From: Salinibacterium sp.
GTDB lineage: Bacteria; Actinomycetota; Actinomycetes; Actinomycetales; Microbacteriaceae
NCBI GenBank assembly: GCA_025352485.1
Contig: JANXTJ010000079.1
Coordinates: 1-25,920 of the forward strand
Length of the DNA stretch: 25,920 nt
Direction of reading: 5' to 3'
Part shown: in pieces, positions 1 to 8,359 of the stretch
How positions within the stretch are numbered: the stretch's first letter is position 1
Layout: each line of letters opens with the position of its first letter
Position numbers and translations under genes: made by a program
The notes under the pieces: model-generated
Seen by the model: only the letters and a program-made list of their open reading frames with translations
The model's database searches: none
What the model was told of the DNA's origin: nothing

Positions 1-1
1 C

Positions 2-448
2 CTCTACGCGATCCATGACGAATGGATCGAAGGCCTGCTCTCGCTGTTTGAGACCCGCCAGTCCGAGGCAGCCGACAGCCGAGAGATGCTCCACTGTGTG
101 TTCCGTGACCTACTTTTTCTCATGCACTCCAAGCCGGGCCACGTTCGAGTCTTTTTCGAATACTTCCGTGAATTGCCTCCTGAGCTGCAGGCTTCGGCAC
201 GCATCAAACGGGACCGCTACGAAAGCCTCGTCGAAAACACAGTTCTCGCGGGGATGCAAGAGGGGCTGATCGCATGGCAGGATCCACGCACGGCCACGTT
301 CGCCCTATTCGGAATGTGCAACTGGGCCTACCAGTGGTACCGGCCGGGCGGCAGACTAAACCACGAGGAGGTCGCCGATCAGATGTTTACGATCTTCCTC
401 TCCGGTGTTGAGGCGCGACAAGCCGTCGGTACTCACGATCGTGATTAA
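2..448 (+). CDS. TetR-family transcriptional regulator, C-terminal part (5' truncated by window edge)
   Basis: The reading frame is open from base 2 to the TAA at 446-448, so the N-terminal helix-turn-helix lies off the window and only about 148 residues of the ligand-binding domain are seen. The all-helical texture and the tail around GMCNWAYQWYRPGG followed by a DQMFTIFLSG helix resemble the C-terminal domain of KstR2/FadR-like TetR repressors, which bind acyl-CoA thioesters. The acyl-CoA synthetase gene that follows overlaps its end, so a local repressor of carboxylic-acid catabolism that responds to a CoA thioester is a reasonable inference. The family call is moderately sure; the ligand is unknown. 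An internal ATG at 86 is in frame but sits in the middle of the domain and is not a plausible true start. Confidence 0.75.
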   Translation, partial: LYAIHDEWIEGLLSLFETRQSEAADSREMLHCVFRDLLFLMHSKPGHVRVFFEYFRELPPELQASARIKRDRYESLVENTVLAGMQEGLIAWQDPRTATFALFGMCNWAYQWYRPGGRLNHEEVADQMFTIFLSGVEARQAVGTHDRD

Positions 449-2012
449 GCCAACCCGGTTGCATCCCCATCAATACCCTTCAGCTGGGGCATTCGTCGAA
501 ACAATCCAGACAGTTTTTGCCGGTGCTGCCGCCACCGAGCCCAATGCGGTGTACGTAGTTGACGAGAATCTGCGTCTCACCCTGGCGGATATCGCCCGAC
601 ATGCCGGATCACTTCAGACACGCCTGCGGGCGGCCGGAGTCGAGCCGGGGGACGTCGTCACCCTCCAGCTTCCTAACTGGTGGGAAGCCATCGCGGCAAT
701 GCACGCGGTGTGGGGCCTCGGCGCAATCGTCAATCCCGTTACATCCATTTACCGGGGAACTGAGCTGCAGGGTGTTTTCGCGACCAGCCGGCCCAAGGTA
801 GTCATCGCCGCGACCCGGTACCGGGAGCTGGACTACCGCACGATGATCACCGCAGCTCTTGCCGCAGTCGACCATGATGCACGTGTTCTCACGGTCCGCG
901 AGCCGGGTCCCGCTGAGTCATTCACGGGTGAATTCACCGCGGTCGCCGCGGATCCCGATGATGTCGCAATGCTCATGTATACCTCGGGGACTACCGGGCG
1001 ACCGAAGGGCGTGTTGCACAGTCATCGAACGCTGCTCTATGAGGCGCAATCCATCAGCGACACCTTCGGGCTGCGAGCAGACAGCATCTTCATGCCCTCG
1101 CCACTTACCCACATCACGGGGCTCTTATACGGCGTTCTCATGCCTTTGCAGTTGGGGGGCAGAGTGGTGCTCATGGACCGCTGGGATCCGGACGCGGCTG
1201 TTCGCTCAATCGAGCAGGACGGTTGCACCGCAACTGTGGCTGCGACCCCTTTTCTGCGCGGCCTGGCAGATGCCTACGCTCGGGCGGGAAGCCGATCTTC
1301 GCTTCACACCTTCGTCTGTGGCGGGGCCGATATTCCGGCCACCCTGGTCGCGAAAGCGCGAGAGGCTATGGGAACGTCCGTCGCTCGCACCTACGGGTCG
1401 ACCGAAATGCCAACACTGTGTATCGTGCGCCCCGGCGACCTTGGCCCCGTGCGCTTGGAGACAGAGGGCCACGTCATCGGAGAGGCCAGTGCGCGGCTGG
1501 CCTCACCGATCAACGGCGTCGGGGAGCTCGAGGTGCGCGGGCCCGAGCTTTTCGTCGGCTACCTCGACTCGCGTGACAACCGGTCGGCCTTTACCGCGGA
1601 TGGCTGGTTCTCCACGGGCGACCTCGCGAGCATTTCAGCCACGGGAAATGTGTCGATTGTCGGCCGCCTGAAGGATGTAATCGTCCGCGGGGGCGAGAAC
1701 ATCTCGGCCAAAGAGGTCGAGGACCTGCTGATGGGTCATTCCGCAATCCAGGATGTGGCGATTGTCGGCATCCCCGACGACACGATGGGCGAGCGCGCCT
1801 GTGCGGTCGTGGTCACCGATAGCGATTCGCTAACGCTTGCCGACCTGACCGAGCATCTCGCAACGAGCGGAATCGCAAAGCAAAAGTATCCAGAGGCTCT
1901 CTACATCGTTGCGGAGCTCCCCCGCACGGTTTCTGGCAAGGTACAGAAGTTCCAACTTCGCCAGCACGCTGTTCTTGCGCTGGCAGAGGGCCGCATGCAG
2001 GTGCGGGGCTGA
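441..2012 (+). CDS. Acyl-CoA synthetase (AMP-forming, ANL superfamily)
   Basis: This enzyme activates a carboxylic acid with ATP to an acyl-adenylate and then forms the CoA thioester in the cytoplasm. Motifs are complete. The phosphate-binding loop YTSGTTGRPKG begins near residue 180, and YGSTE follows. GWFSTGDL and GRLKDVIVRGGENI mark the hinge, and the C-terminal catalytic lysine is in PRTVSGK (about residue 500). Length is about 523 aa, normal for the family. The start is uncertain: GTG 441 gives an 8-nt overlap with the upstream TetR stop, while GTG 405 is in frame and adds 12 residues. Neither has a clear Shine-Dalgarno. It resembles cyclohexanecarboxylate or medium-chain acid CoA ligases more than long-chain FadD, but the substrate cannot be read from sequence. 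Coupling to the TetR gene suggests joint control. Confidence 0.9.
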   Translation: MIKPTRLHPHQYPSAGAFVETIQTVFAGAAATEPNAVYVVDENLRLTLADIARHAGSLQTRLRAAGVEPGDVVTLQLPNWWEAIAAMHAVWGLGAIVNPVTSIYRGTELQGVFATSRPKVVIAATRYRELDYRTMITAALAAVDHDARVLTVREPGPAESFTGEFTAVAADPDDVAMLMYTSGTTGRPKGVLHSHRTLLYEAQSISDTFGLRADSIFMPSPLTHITGLLYGVLMPLQLGGRVVLMDRWDPDAAVRSIEQDGCTATVAATPFLRGLADAYARAGSRSSLHTFVCGGADIPATLVAKAREAMGTSVARTYGSTEMPTLCIVRPGDLGPVRLETEGHVIGEASARLASPINGVGELEVRGPELFVGYLDSRDNRSAFTADGWFSTGDLASISATGNVSIVGRLKDVIVRGGENISAKEVEDLLMGHSAIQDVAIVGIPDDTMGERACAVVVTDSDSLTLADLTEHLATSGIAKQKYPEALYIVAELPRTVSGKVQKFQLRQHAVLALAEGRMQVRG

Positions 2013-2015
2013 GAG

Positions 2016-2672
2016 CTAATGACCGCCGTGTGATTCTTTCCCATGCACGAACCAGATGCCATGCATGTCTTCGGTTCCTGGATTGCGGAAGAGGTGCGGG
2101 ATCGACGAGTCAAAACCGAGTGACTCGCTGGCGTGCAGGTTGAACACTTCGTCGCCGATGGTGGCCTCGAGCTCGCCCTGGAGAACATATCCATATTCGT
2201 ACCCAGCGTGGGAAGTCATCACCCCGTTGTCCGTGGAGGTCGCGCCGGGCGCGTAGACGATCTTCATGAAGTTGACGGCGTGCTCTGGGGTGGCGGCGAG
2301 GCGTTCCCAAACAACGCCGGCGGCCATATCGAGGCGCGACCGATGAGCGGGGTGCACGACGGAAATCCGGTTTGCGTGTTCGGACGGCATCCATACCGAC
2401 GACGGGTTCTTACCCTCGCTGACTGCACTGGACTGGAGCTCGCCAGGCGCCCATGCGGACGGCCCGTCTTCGACGTTGCGTCCGAACAAATGATCCACAG
2501 AGACATGGAGCAGCTGCGCGAAGGCGTAAAGCGTTGCCACAGACGGCTGCGACTTGCCGTTTTCAATTTGCGAAACAAACGACGGCGAGACATTGACTTG
2601 GCGAGCAAGCTCGCGAAGGGTCATTCCCGACTGAAGCCTGTAGCCCTTGAGCCGCGACCCGAGATTGTTCAT
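2016..2672 (-). CDS. XRE-family regulator with C-terminal cupin sensor domain
   Basis: The 218-aa protein has an N-terminal lambda-repressor-type helix-turn-helix (about residues 6-61, with LRELARQVNVSPSFVSQIENGKSQPS) and a C-terminal cupin_2 barrel (about 135-210, with the strand YVLQGELEATIGDEV and the turn SIPHLFRN). Such proteins are cytoplasmic regulators that sense a small molecule in the cupin and usually control nearby catabolic or amine/amino-acid genes. The ATG at 2670-2672 is preceded by GGGAG about 11 nt away and AGGG closer in. It converges on the acyl-CoA synthetase with only 3 nt between the stop codons. The target could be the ligase region or an off-window gene; the effector is unknown. 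Confidence 0.9.
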   Translation of the reverse strand: MNNLGSRLKGYRLQSGMTLRELARQVNVSPSFVSQIENGKSQPSVATLYAFAQLLHVSVDHLFGRNVEDGPSAWAPGELQSSAVSEGKNPSSVWMPSEHANRISVVHPAHRSRLDMAAGVVWERLAATPEHAVNFMKIVYAPGATSTDNGVMTSHAGYEYGYVLQGELEATIGDEVFNLHASESLGFDSSIPHLFRNPGTEDMHGIWFVHGKESHGGH

Positions 2673-2981
2673 GTGGCCCTATGCTCCCTGCCGGCAATCC
2701 GACCAACGAATACGACAACCGCCGGGAATGGTTACGTTACTCGCAGTCGCGAGCTGAGACCCAAAATTTGCGGATGTGAAAACGCCACCCGACCAGGTTT
2801 CCCGCACATGGCGCTGGTGATCGAGCTCCTCGAGAATAGCAATATGGCATGCTCCCCACCCGGCGAAAGCCTGAGCATTGACCAATATATTCCAAACCAC
2901 TACGCTTCGGCTCGATTGCCTGCCGTGGCCTGAGCGCTCTGGGCCGGCCGGATGTGAACGCGCGAGCGGGATGGCCGCGGG
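2673..2981. other. Gene-poor intergenic stretch (about 309 bp)
   Basis: No convincing gene was found. It is AT-richer than its surroundings around 2877-2910, where TTGACC (2879-2884), a 17-nt spacer and TACGCT make a weak plus-strand promoter look-alike that would read into the 3' end of ilvA. The minus strand upstream of 2672 should hold the promoter of the XRE-cupin gene, but I cannot pick a clear -10/-35 pair. A 73-codon minus-strand frame from a GTG at 2900 to 2679 has no recognisable domain and is more likely chance. Confidence 0.5.
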
Positions 2982-4220
2982 CTAGAAGACCAGGCGCGGC
3001 TCGTAACCCTCGTCGCGCAGCCGGGCGATTACTACTTCGGCATGCTCGGGGCCACGCGTCTCGATGTGCAGCTCCAGCTCGACCTGACTGATTTGCAGGC
3101 CGTTTCCATGCCGCGTGTGCAAGACCTCGACGACGTTGGCATTGCTCTCGGCAACGAGGGTAGACACCCGAGCCAGCTGGCCGGGGCGGTCCGGCAGCGG
3201 GATGCGCAGCTTGAGGTAGCGCTCCGACGCCGCTAACCCGTGGCTGATCACCCGCTCCATCATCAGCGGGTCGATATTGCCCCCGCTGAGAATCACCACC
3301 GTGTTGCCGCTGGCCTTCACCCGGCCGGACAGTATGGCGGCGACCCCGACGGCCCCCGCCGGTTCGACCACGAGTTTGGCCCGCTCAAGCAGCACGAGCA
3401 GCGCCTGCGCCATCTCGTCCTCCGTAACGGTGACAACCTCGTCGACATACCGCTTGACAATCTCGAAGTTGAGGTCGCCGGGTCGGGAGACCGCGATGCC
3501 GTCCGCGATCGTGGGAAGGATCGTGATTTTCGTCGGCTCGCCCTTTTCGAGCGAAACGGGGTATGCCGAGGCATTCTGCGCCTGCACCCCGATGATGCGA
3601 ACCGTGCGGCCATCCAGCGCCGCGCGCTGCTTGATGGCGCTGGCGACCCCCGAAATCAGGCCGCCCCCGCCGATCGGCACGATGACGGTGTCGACATCGG
3701 GGCGCTGGTCGAGGATCTCCAGGCCGACCGTGCCCTGGCCGGCCACGACATCCGCGTGATCGAAGGGATGAATAAAAACTGCGCCCGTCGTGCGGGCGAA
3801 TTCGGCCGCTGCACGCAGCGGCTCGTCGACGGTGTGGCCGCGCAGCACCACCTCTGCGCCGTAATCCCTGGTCGCCTGCAGCTTGGGCAGTGGCACCCCC
3901 ACTGGCATGAAGATGGTGGCCTTAATGCCGAGGGTGCGTGCCGCGAGGGCAACCCCCTGCGCGTGATTGCCGGCCGATGCTGCCACCACCCCGCGCGACT
4001 TTTCTTCCTCGGTCAGGCGCGCGAGTCGGTTCGAGGCACCCCGGATCTTGTAGGAGCCGGTGCGCTGCAGGTTCTCGCACTTGAGAAAAACGGCCGAGCC
4101 GAGAATCTCGGAGAGGTAGCGCGAACTCTCCATCGGGGTCAGGCTGATGGCGTTCGCAATGCGTTCATGCGCTTCGTGGAACTCTGCCAACGTCGGGCCG
4201 GCGAGGGCGGTTTCAGGCAT
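2982..4220 (-). CDS. ilvA: Threonine ammonia-lyase (threonine dehydratase) with C-terminal ACT-like domain
   Basis: This PLP enzyme deaminates L-threonine to 2-oxobutanoate, the first step toward isoleucine, or in catabolic forms for energy. The fold-type II PLP domain is clear: the Schiff-base lysine is K58 in GSYKIRGA, and the glycine-rich phosphate loop is PIGGGGLISG. The last 85 or so residues (from KLRIPLPDRPGQLARV) look like a single ACT-type domain, so this is the shorter class of about 410 aa rather than the long E. coli IlvA with two ACT-like subdomains. The frame is open to 4289, but ATG 4218-4220 is preferred because it overlaps the stop of the upstream AI-2E gene by 8 nt (ATGCCTGA) and begins the conserved region. 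That overlap suggests translational coupling. Whether it is biosynthetic or degradative cannot be decided here. Confidence 0.92.
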   Translation of the reverse strand: MPETALAGPTLAEFHEAHERIANAISLTPMESSRYLSEILGSAVFLKCENLQRTGSYKIRGASNRLARLTEEEKSRGVVAASAGNHAQGVALAARTLGIKATIFMPVGVPLPKLQATRDYGAEVVLRGHTVDEPLRAAAEFARTTGAVFIHPFDHADVVAGQGTVGLEILDQRPDVDTVIVPIGGGGLISGVASAIKQRAALDGRTVRIIGVQAQNASAYPVSLEKGEPTKITILPTIADGIAVSRPGDLNFEIVKRYVDEVVTVTEDEMAQALLVLLERAKLVVEPAGAVGVAAILSGRVKASGNTVVILSGGNIDPLMMERVISHGLAASERYLKLRIPLPDRPGQLARVSTLVAESNANVVEVLHTRHGNGLQISQVELELHIETRGPEHAEVVIARLRDEGYEPRLVF

Positions 4221-5379
4221 GCGGCAAAACGTCCTTAGCCTTGGGGCGCGGCCGATCGGGCGCCGGGGTGCGCCAGTCGTTGCCGGCAATGTAGTTCACC
4301 ATGACATTGAGCACGGCGATGATCGGCACCGCGAACAGGGCGCCGGGGATTCCCGCGATGAACGAGCCGGCTGCGACCGAAAAAACCACGGCCAGCGGAT
4401 GCACGCGCACGGCGGTTCCCATGATGAAGGGCTGCAGAACGTGCCCCTCGAGCTGGTGCACGGCAATCACGACACCGACCATGATCAGCGCGGGCACCGG
4501 GCCGAGGTAGACCAGAGCCACGAAGACGGCCAGTGTTCCGGTGACGACGGCACCGAGGATGGGGATGAAGGAACCGAGGAACACGATGATCGCGATCGGG
4601 ACCACCAGCGGGAAGCCACCAAAGACGAGGCCCAAAATCCAGGCGCCTAGCCCGATGCCCACGGCATCCACAAAGGCGACAAAAATCTGCACCCGCACGA
4701 ATTTCGTGAGGGTGGCCCAACCGGCGCGACCGGAGCCATCGAGTGCCCTGCGCGAATTTCGGGGGAAGAGTCGCACGATCCAGGCCCAGATGCCCGTGCC
4801 GTCGATGAGGATGAACAGGGTGGCGAAGGTGGCCAGCAGCACGCCGGCGAAAACGTGACCGGCCGTCGTGCCGAACGAGAGCGCACCCGAGATGAGCGAG
4901 CGCCCGTCTTTCTGGAAGGCGGCCAGCGTCTGGTCAATATAGGTCTGAATCTGCGCGTCACCGAGGTGCAGCGGCGAGGCGGCGAGGAAGACGGTGAAGT
5001 CGTCGTAGGCCCTAATCGACCGAAGCTTCAGGTCGGGGTAGCCGCTGCGCACCTGGGAGACGATCACGAAGATCAGCCCGGCCACGATCGCAATGGTTCC
5101 GAGCATCGCCAATGCGACGGCCAGCCATTTGGGCCAGCGGTGCCGCTGCAGAAACTGCACTAGTGGCACGAGCAGCGCGGCGACCAGAACCGCGACCATG
5201 AAGGGCACGATGATCTCTCTGAGCGTGCTGACCAGGAAGACCAGAACCGCGATGACCGCCACCACGAGCAGGATGCGCCAGGAGTAGGCGCCGGCGATCC
5301 GCAGCGCGGGCGCAACCGCCTCGTCGGCGTTACCTGCGCCCGTGCGGGCGACGGACTTCTTCTCTCGACCTAGTGCCAC
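4213..5379 (-). CDS. AI-2E family transporter (PF01594-type membrane protein)
   Basis: The 388-aa polytopic membrane protein has hydrophobic segments starting near residue 33 (ILLVVAVIAVLVFLV), a second helix pair after the REIIVPF motif, a soluble central segment (about 110-190), and a C-terminal helix bundle with the family-typical segments GSFIPILGAVVTG and HQLEGHVLQPFIMG. Family members include TqsA (autoinducer-2 export) and Na+/H+ antiporter-like proteins, so the substrate is open. The start is a GTG at 5377-5379. The hexamer TAGACT ends 6 nt upstream and there is no well-spaced Shine-Dalgarno, which suggests a leaderless message. Its stop lies inside the start of the threonine ammonia-lyase gene, so the two are probably one transcript although no functional link is obvious. 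Confidence 0.9.
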   Translation of the reverse strand: MALGREKKSVARTGAGNADEAVAPALRIAGAYSWRILLVVAVIAVLVFLVSTLREIIVPFMVAVLVAALLVPLVQFLQRHRWPKWLAVALAMLGTIAIVAGLIFVIVSQVRSGYPDLKLRSIRAYDDFTVFLAASPLHLGDAQIQTYIDQTLAAFQKDGRSLISGALSFGTTAGHVFAGVLLATFATLFILIDGTGIWAWIVRLFPRNSRRALDGSGRAGWATLTKFVRVQIFVAFVDAVGIGLGAWILGLVFGGFPLVVPIAIIVFLGSFIPILGAVVTGTLAVFVALVYLGPVPALIMVGVVIAVHQLEGHVLQPFIMGTAVRVHPLAVVFSVAAGSFIAGIPGALFAVPIIAVLNVMVNYIAGNDWRTPAPDRPRPKAKDVLPHA

Positions 5380-5385
5380 TCGGCA

Positions 5386-5391
5386 AGTCTA
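5386..5391 (-). promoter_or_regulatory. Candidate -10 element of the AI-2E gene (leaderless arrangement)
   Basis: On the minus strand the order is TAGACT, then TGCCGA, then the GTG start. A transcript starting 7 nt after the -10 would begin at the start codon. No good -35 is visible at 17-18 nt, so this rests on the -10 and the absent ribosome binding site. Confidence 0.4.
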
Positions 5392-5410
5392 GGTTGCCCC
5401 TCCGGCGTGT

Positions 5411-5426
5411 ATGCCGAAAGCGGCAT
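5411..5426. terminator. Short perfect hairpin (ATGCCG-AAAG-CGGCAT) between ABC ATPase and AI-2E genes
   Basis: A 6-bp perfect stem with a 4-nt loop lies in the 74-bp gap downstream of the ABC ATPase gene. There is no T-run on either strand, so it could be a weak terminator, an operator or chance. It sits just upstream of the candidate AI-2E promoter. Confidence 0.25.
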
Positions 5427-5453
5427 GGCTTGACTTTGGCTGGGTAGCCGGGG

Positions 5454-6518
5454 TCAACGCGGACCGACCAAGACCGACTTGCTTTTCAGCTTCAGGTACA
5501 CGCCAGCGCCGGGCTGGAACTGGTCGGAGACATCGTGCTGGACGAAAATGATCGAGTCATCGGCGAGCCGAAGCTGGGTGCGGCGCAGGGATCCGAGGAA
5601 GCTCGAGGTCAACACCGTCGCGGCAATTCCCTCCTTTGCGATCACCAGGTCTTCCGGGCGCACGAAGGCGATCACGGGGCCGTCGGGGTGCGGACCGTTG
5701 ATCAGGGTGAGCCGCTTGCCGAGCACGGTGGCGAGGTTGCCATCGACGTCGGCGCGGATCTGGTTGCTCAGCCCGACGAAGTTGGCGACGAACGCCGAGT
5801 TCGGCGCGGTGTAGAGCTCTTCCGGCGTGCCGATCTGCTCAATATTGCCGTCGCGCATGACGGCGACCCGGTCGGCGACCGCGAGCGCTTCCTCCTGATC
5901 GTGGGTCACGAACAGGGTGGTGATTTTGAGGTCGGTCTGAATGCGGCGGATCTCTTCCCGAAGCTGCACGCGCACCTTGGCGTCGAGCGCCGAAAGCGGC
6001 TCGTCCAGCAGCAGCACCCGTGGCCGGGTGACCAGCGCCCTGGCAAGGGCGACGCGTTGTTGCTGTCCGCCGGAGAGCTGATGGGCGTAGCGCCCCGCGA
6101 GATTCTCCAGCCCGACTAGGGCCAACGTTTCCTGTGCGCGACGCTGGCGTTCGGCGGTGGCTACCTTGCGCATCCGGAGCCCGAATTCGACGTTTTCTCT
6201 GGCCGTCATGTGCGGGAACAACGAGTAAGACTGGAAGACCATCCCGATGTCACGCCTGTTGGCCGGCACGTTCACGACGTCCGTGCCGTCGATCAGGATG
6301 TGTCCTTCGGTGACCTGCTCGAGCCCGGCAAGGGCGCGCAGCGCGGTGGTTTTACCGCAGCCGGAGGGGCCGAGCAGCGCGATGAACTCTCCCGGCTTGA
6401 CGGAAAGGTCAACGCCGCTGAGAGCACGCTGGCTGCCGTAATCCTTCACGACGCCGACCAGCTCCACGGCGGCGCCCGGCGCGGTGATGCGGATCGGGGA
6501 GGTTTCCACGAGGCTCAT
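5454..6518 (-). CDS. ABC transporter ATPase (PotA/PhnT-like, spermidine/phosphonate/Fe type)
   Basis: This is the cytoplasmic ATPase of the importer formed with the next three genes. Of 354 aa, Walker A is GPSGCGKT (50-57), the Q-loop is at FQSYS, the signature LSGGQ is at 148-152, Walker B is LLLDEP (169-174) and the switch histidine is H206. A C-terminal TOBE-like regulatory region (about 280-354) follows, as in PotA, FbpC and PhnT. The frame is open to 6911, but the real start is ATG 6516-6518. It forms an ATGA overlap with the stop of the upstream permease gene and begins just before the conserved ABC core. The likely substrate is an organophosphonate such as 2-aminoethylphosphonate, judged from the flavoenzyme and phosphonatase-like genes alongside. 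Polyamine or iron uptake are the alternatives. Confidence 0.93.
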   Translation of the reverse strand: MSLVETSPIRITAPGAAVELVGVVKDYGSQRALSGVDLSVKPGEFIALLGPSGCGKTTALRALAGLEQVTEGHILIDGTDVVNVPANRRDIGMVFQSYSLFPHMTARENVEFGLRMRKVATAERQRRAQETLALVGLENLAGRYAHQLSGGQQQRVALARALVTRPRVLLLDEPLSALDAKVRVQLREEIRRIQTDLKITTLFVTHDQEEALAVADRVAVMRDGNIEQIGTPEELYTAPNSAFVANFVGLSNQIRADVDGNLATVLGKRLTLINGPHPDGPVIAFVRPEDLVIAKEGIAATVLTSSFLGSLRRTQLRLADDSIIFVQHDVSDQFQPGAGVYLKLKSKSVLVGPR

Positions 6519-7426
6519 AGTGATGCTTTCCTGTTGCGCCCGGCGGAACCGAGCCGTCCGATGATGAGAAGCAGAACGAATCCGAAGATCAGGGCGAGCA
6601 CGGCGAAAATCACCGCGACATAGGGGTCGGTGCTCTTCAGTAGCACCAGAGACGTCTGGAAGACATTTCGGCTGAGGAACGAGGCGATCGTGTACTCCCC
6701 CAACACCACGGCGATGGTGATAAAACAGGCCGAAAAGATGCCGCGCCGCAGATTGGGCAGCAAGATGAGCCGAAACACGTCGGCCCAGCCAGCACCGAGT
6801 GAGCGACTGGCTTCGCTCAGCACGACGAGATCGAGCGCCGCCATATTGGCCGCGATCGGCCGGTAGGCGTAGGGCAACACGATGATGCCGACGGCGAAGG
6901 CGAGGGTCCACGGGGCGCTCCCAAAGACGCGAACCACCGTGTGGTATACCGGCACGAACCCGACGACGAGCACGATCGACGGAATGGTGATCGGGATGAT
7001 GCAGATGAACTCCAGCACTCGACGCAACCGTGGAAACTTCAGCTCGACCAGCAGCATCGTCGGCAGCAGTAGAACGAGCACGATGAGCACGGTGATGGCG
7101 CAGATGGTGAGCGAGTTGCCGATGCCCTGAAAAAGCGTGCGGTACATGGAGCCGTTCGCGGGATCAAAGACCGCGAAATAATGGGCGACGCCGTAACCCT
7201 GAACGCCGTTGACCGGTTGCCCGACGCGCAGTGAAAACTCGACCATGGCGACGATCGGGATGAGGAAAATGACTGCGGCAACCGTGAGGATAATCCGGCG
7301 AGCAGCCGGGCTGGGTTCCGCCCCGAACCGCGGGGATTGCTGCCGGCGCGCGCGCGCCGCGCTGGGCTGCGCGCTCACTGCGCTGAGCTGCGGGCTCATT
7401 GGCGCCACGCTTGCCCGCCCGCTCAT
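6515..7426 (-). CDS. ABC transporter permease (second membrane subunit, PotC/PhnV-like)
   Basis: This inner-membrane permease of 303 aa follows a hydrophilic N-terminal tail of about 45 residues. Transmembrane stretches begin with RIILTVAAVIFLIPIVAMV, and the ATPase-contacting EAA loop is seen as SEASRSLGAGWADVFRLILLPNLRRG. ATG 7424-7426 overlaps the stop of the upstream permease as ATGA, and its own stop overlaps the ATPase start as ATGA. The three genes are therefore coupled and probably made in fixed ratio. GTG 7435 is an alternative start three codons upstream. The N-terminal coding sequence carries a 27-bp duplication (7394-7435) that also duplicates the ATG, leaving a second in-frame ATG at 7397-7399. 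Confidence 0.92.
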   Translation of the reverse strand: MSGRASVAPMSPQLSAVSAQPSAARARRQQSPRFGAEPSPAARRIILTVAAVIFLIPIVAMVEFSLRVGQPVNGVQGYGVAHYFAVFDPANGSMYRTLFQGIGNSLTICAITVLIVLVLLLPTMLLVELKFPRLRRVLEFICIIPITIPSIVLVVGFVPVYHTVVRVFGSAPWTLAFAVGIIVLPYAYRPIAANMAALDLVVLSEASRSLGAGWADVFRLILLPNLRRGIFSACFITIAVVLGEYTIASFLSRNVFQTSLVLLKSTDPYVAVIFAVLALIFGFVLLLIIGRLGSAGRNRKASL

Positions 7427-7435
7427 TGGCGCCAC
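7394..7435. repeat. Direct repeat, 15 bp twice with 27-bp period, at permease start
   Basis: GCTCATTGGCGCCAC occurs at 7394-7408 and 7421-7435. On the minus strand each copy contains GTG and ATG codons in the permease frame, so the repeat duplicates nine codons (Val-Ala-Pro-Met-Ser recurs) and the translation start context. The second copy spans the ATGA junction with the preceding gene. Confidence 0.85.
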
Positions 7436-8349
7436 CGTGACGCTCGGCCCTGCAGCATCGCATAGGCGGTCATCAGGATGACCATGACGATGACCATGCC
7501 CAGCGCCAGCACGCCCGCCACGTTGGCGACCCCGACGACGGTCTCACTGGTGAGCTGCTGTTTGATCGCGAGCGGGATGATGCCGCCCTGCGAGATGAGT
7601 GCCGCCGCGGTCGCGTACGACGAGAACGCATTAGCGAACAGCAGGATCAGGCTGCCAAAAAATGCGGGGGCCAGGATCGGCATGGCGATTCTGGTCCAGT
7701 AGGTGAAGCGCGTGCCGCCAAGCATCGCATTGGCCTCGCCCCAGGTCGTTTTGAGCCCCTCCATGGCAGGCATGAAGGTCAGCACCATCAGCGGCACCTG
7801 AAAGTAGAGGTAGGGGGGCACGAGGCCGGGGATTTGATACAAAAGCGTGCCGTTGCCGCCGAACGAATTGAAAATATTCTCGGTGAACCCGGCTTGGACG
7901 AGCGATTTTGTGATAAGGCCCTGTGTGCCGATTGTGGCGATAAAAGCGAAAGCGAGCATCACGCCACCGAACTGGGCGAGCACGCTGCTGGCCGAGTCGA
8001 CGACGCTACGCAGCGCGCCATCCGGTTTCGTGCCGAGGAGGGCGAAACAGATGACGGCGCCAAGTACGGCTCCGATGACGGCGGTGAGAGCTGACACCCA
8101 GAAGGAGGCGAAGAACTGTGCCTGAATCTCGGGGTTAGCGAGGGCTGCCAGATTCGCGAGGGTGAAGACACCCTCCTTGGTGAAGAACCCGCTGCCGACC
8201 GCCAAGACGGCGGGGATCGCGAGAAAAAGAATGACGTAAGCCGCGAACGGCAGAAGGCCCAGCCACGCCACCGTGCGACGCCGGGACGATGTAGGCCCGG
8301 CGTCGCTTTTCGTGGCGGCTGGCGCTGAGGATGCGGCGACAGTCGTCAT
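7423..8349 (-). CDS. ABC transporter permease (first membrane subunit, PotB/PhnU-like)
   Basis: The 308-aa integral membrane protein has a short charged N-terminus, a first helix at about residues 29-52 (WLGLLPFAAYVILFLAIPAVL) and a BPD-type permease core. The EAA loop is recognisable as TTWGEANAMLGGTRFTYWTRIAMPIL. It follows the lipoprotein gene by 10 nt and overlaps the next permease by ATGA, making a canonical binding protein-permease-permease-ATPase order. It should form the translocation path with the second permease. Substrate is inferred from context as an aminophosphonate. The start ATG at 8347-8349 is supported by the spacing; no better candidate is seen. Confidence 0.92.
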   Translation of the reverse strand: MTTVAASSAPAATKSDAGPTSSRRRTVAWLGLLPFAAYVILFLAIPAVLAVGSGFFTKEGVFTLANLAALANPEIQAQFFASFWVSALTAVIGAVLGAVICFALLGTKPDGALRSVVDSASSVLAQFGGVMLAFAFIATIGTQGLITKSLVQAGFTENIFNSFGGNGTLLYQIPGLVPPYLYFQVPLMVLTFMPAMEGLKTTWGEANAMLGGTRFTYWTRIAMPILAPAFFGSLILLFANAFSSYATAAALISQGGIIPLAIKQQLTSETVVGVANVAGVLALGMVIVMVILMTAYAMLQGRASRWRQ

Positions 8350-8359
8350 GGTGTGCGTA

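Noticed and set aside
2679..2900. 73-codon minus-strand frame from GTG just upstream of the XRE-cupin gene
   Set aside because: No domain, no ribosome site and weak start; it could be a small protein, but nothing supports it beyond being open.
3240..4238. 332-codon plus-strand open frame opposite the threonine ammonia-lyase gene
   Set aside because: It is antisense to a gene with complete catalytic motifs, has no recognisable domain, and is the kind of long shadow frame common in high-GC coding DNA.
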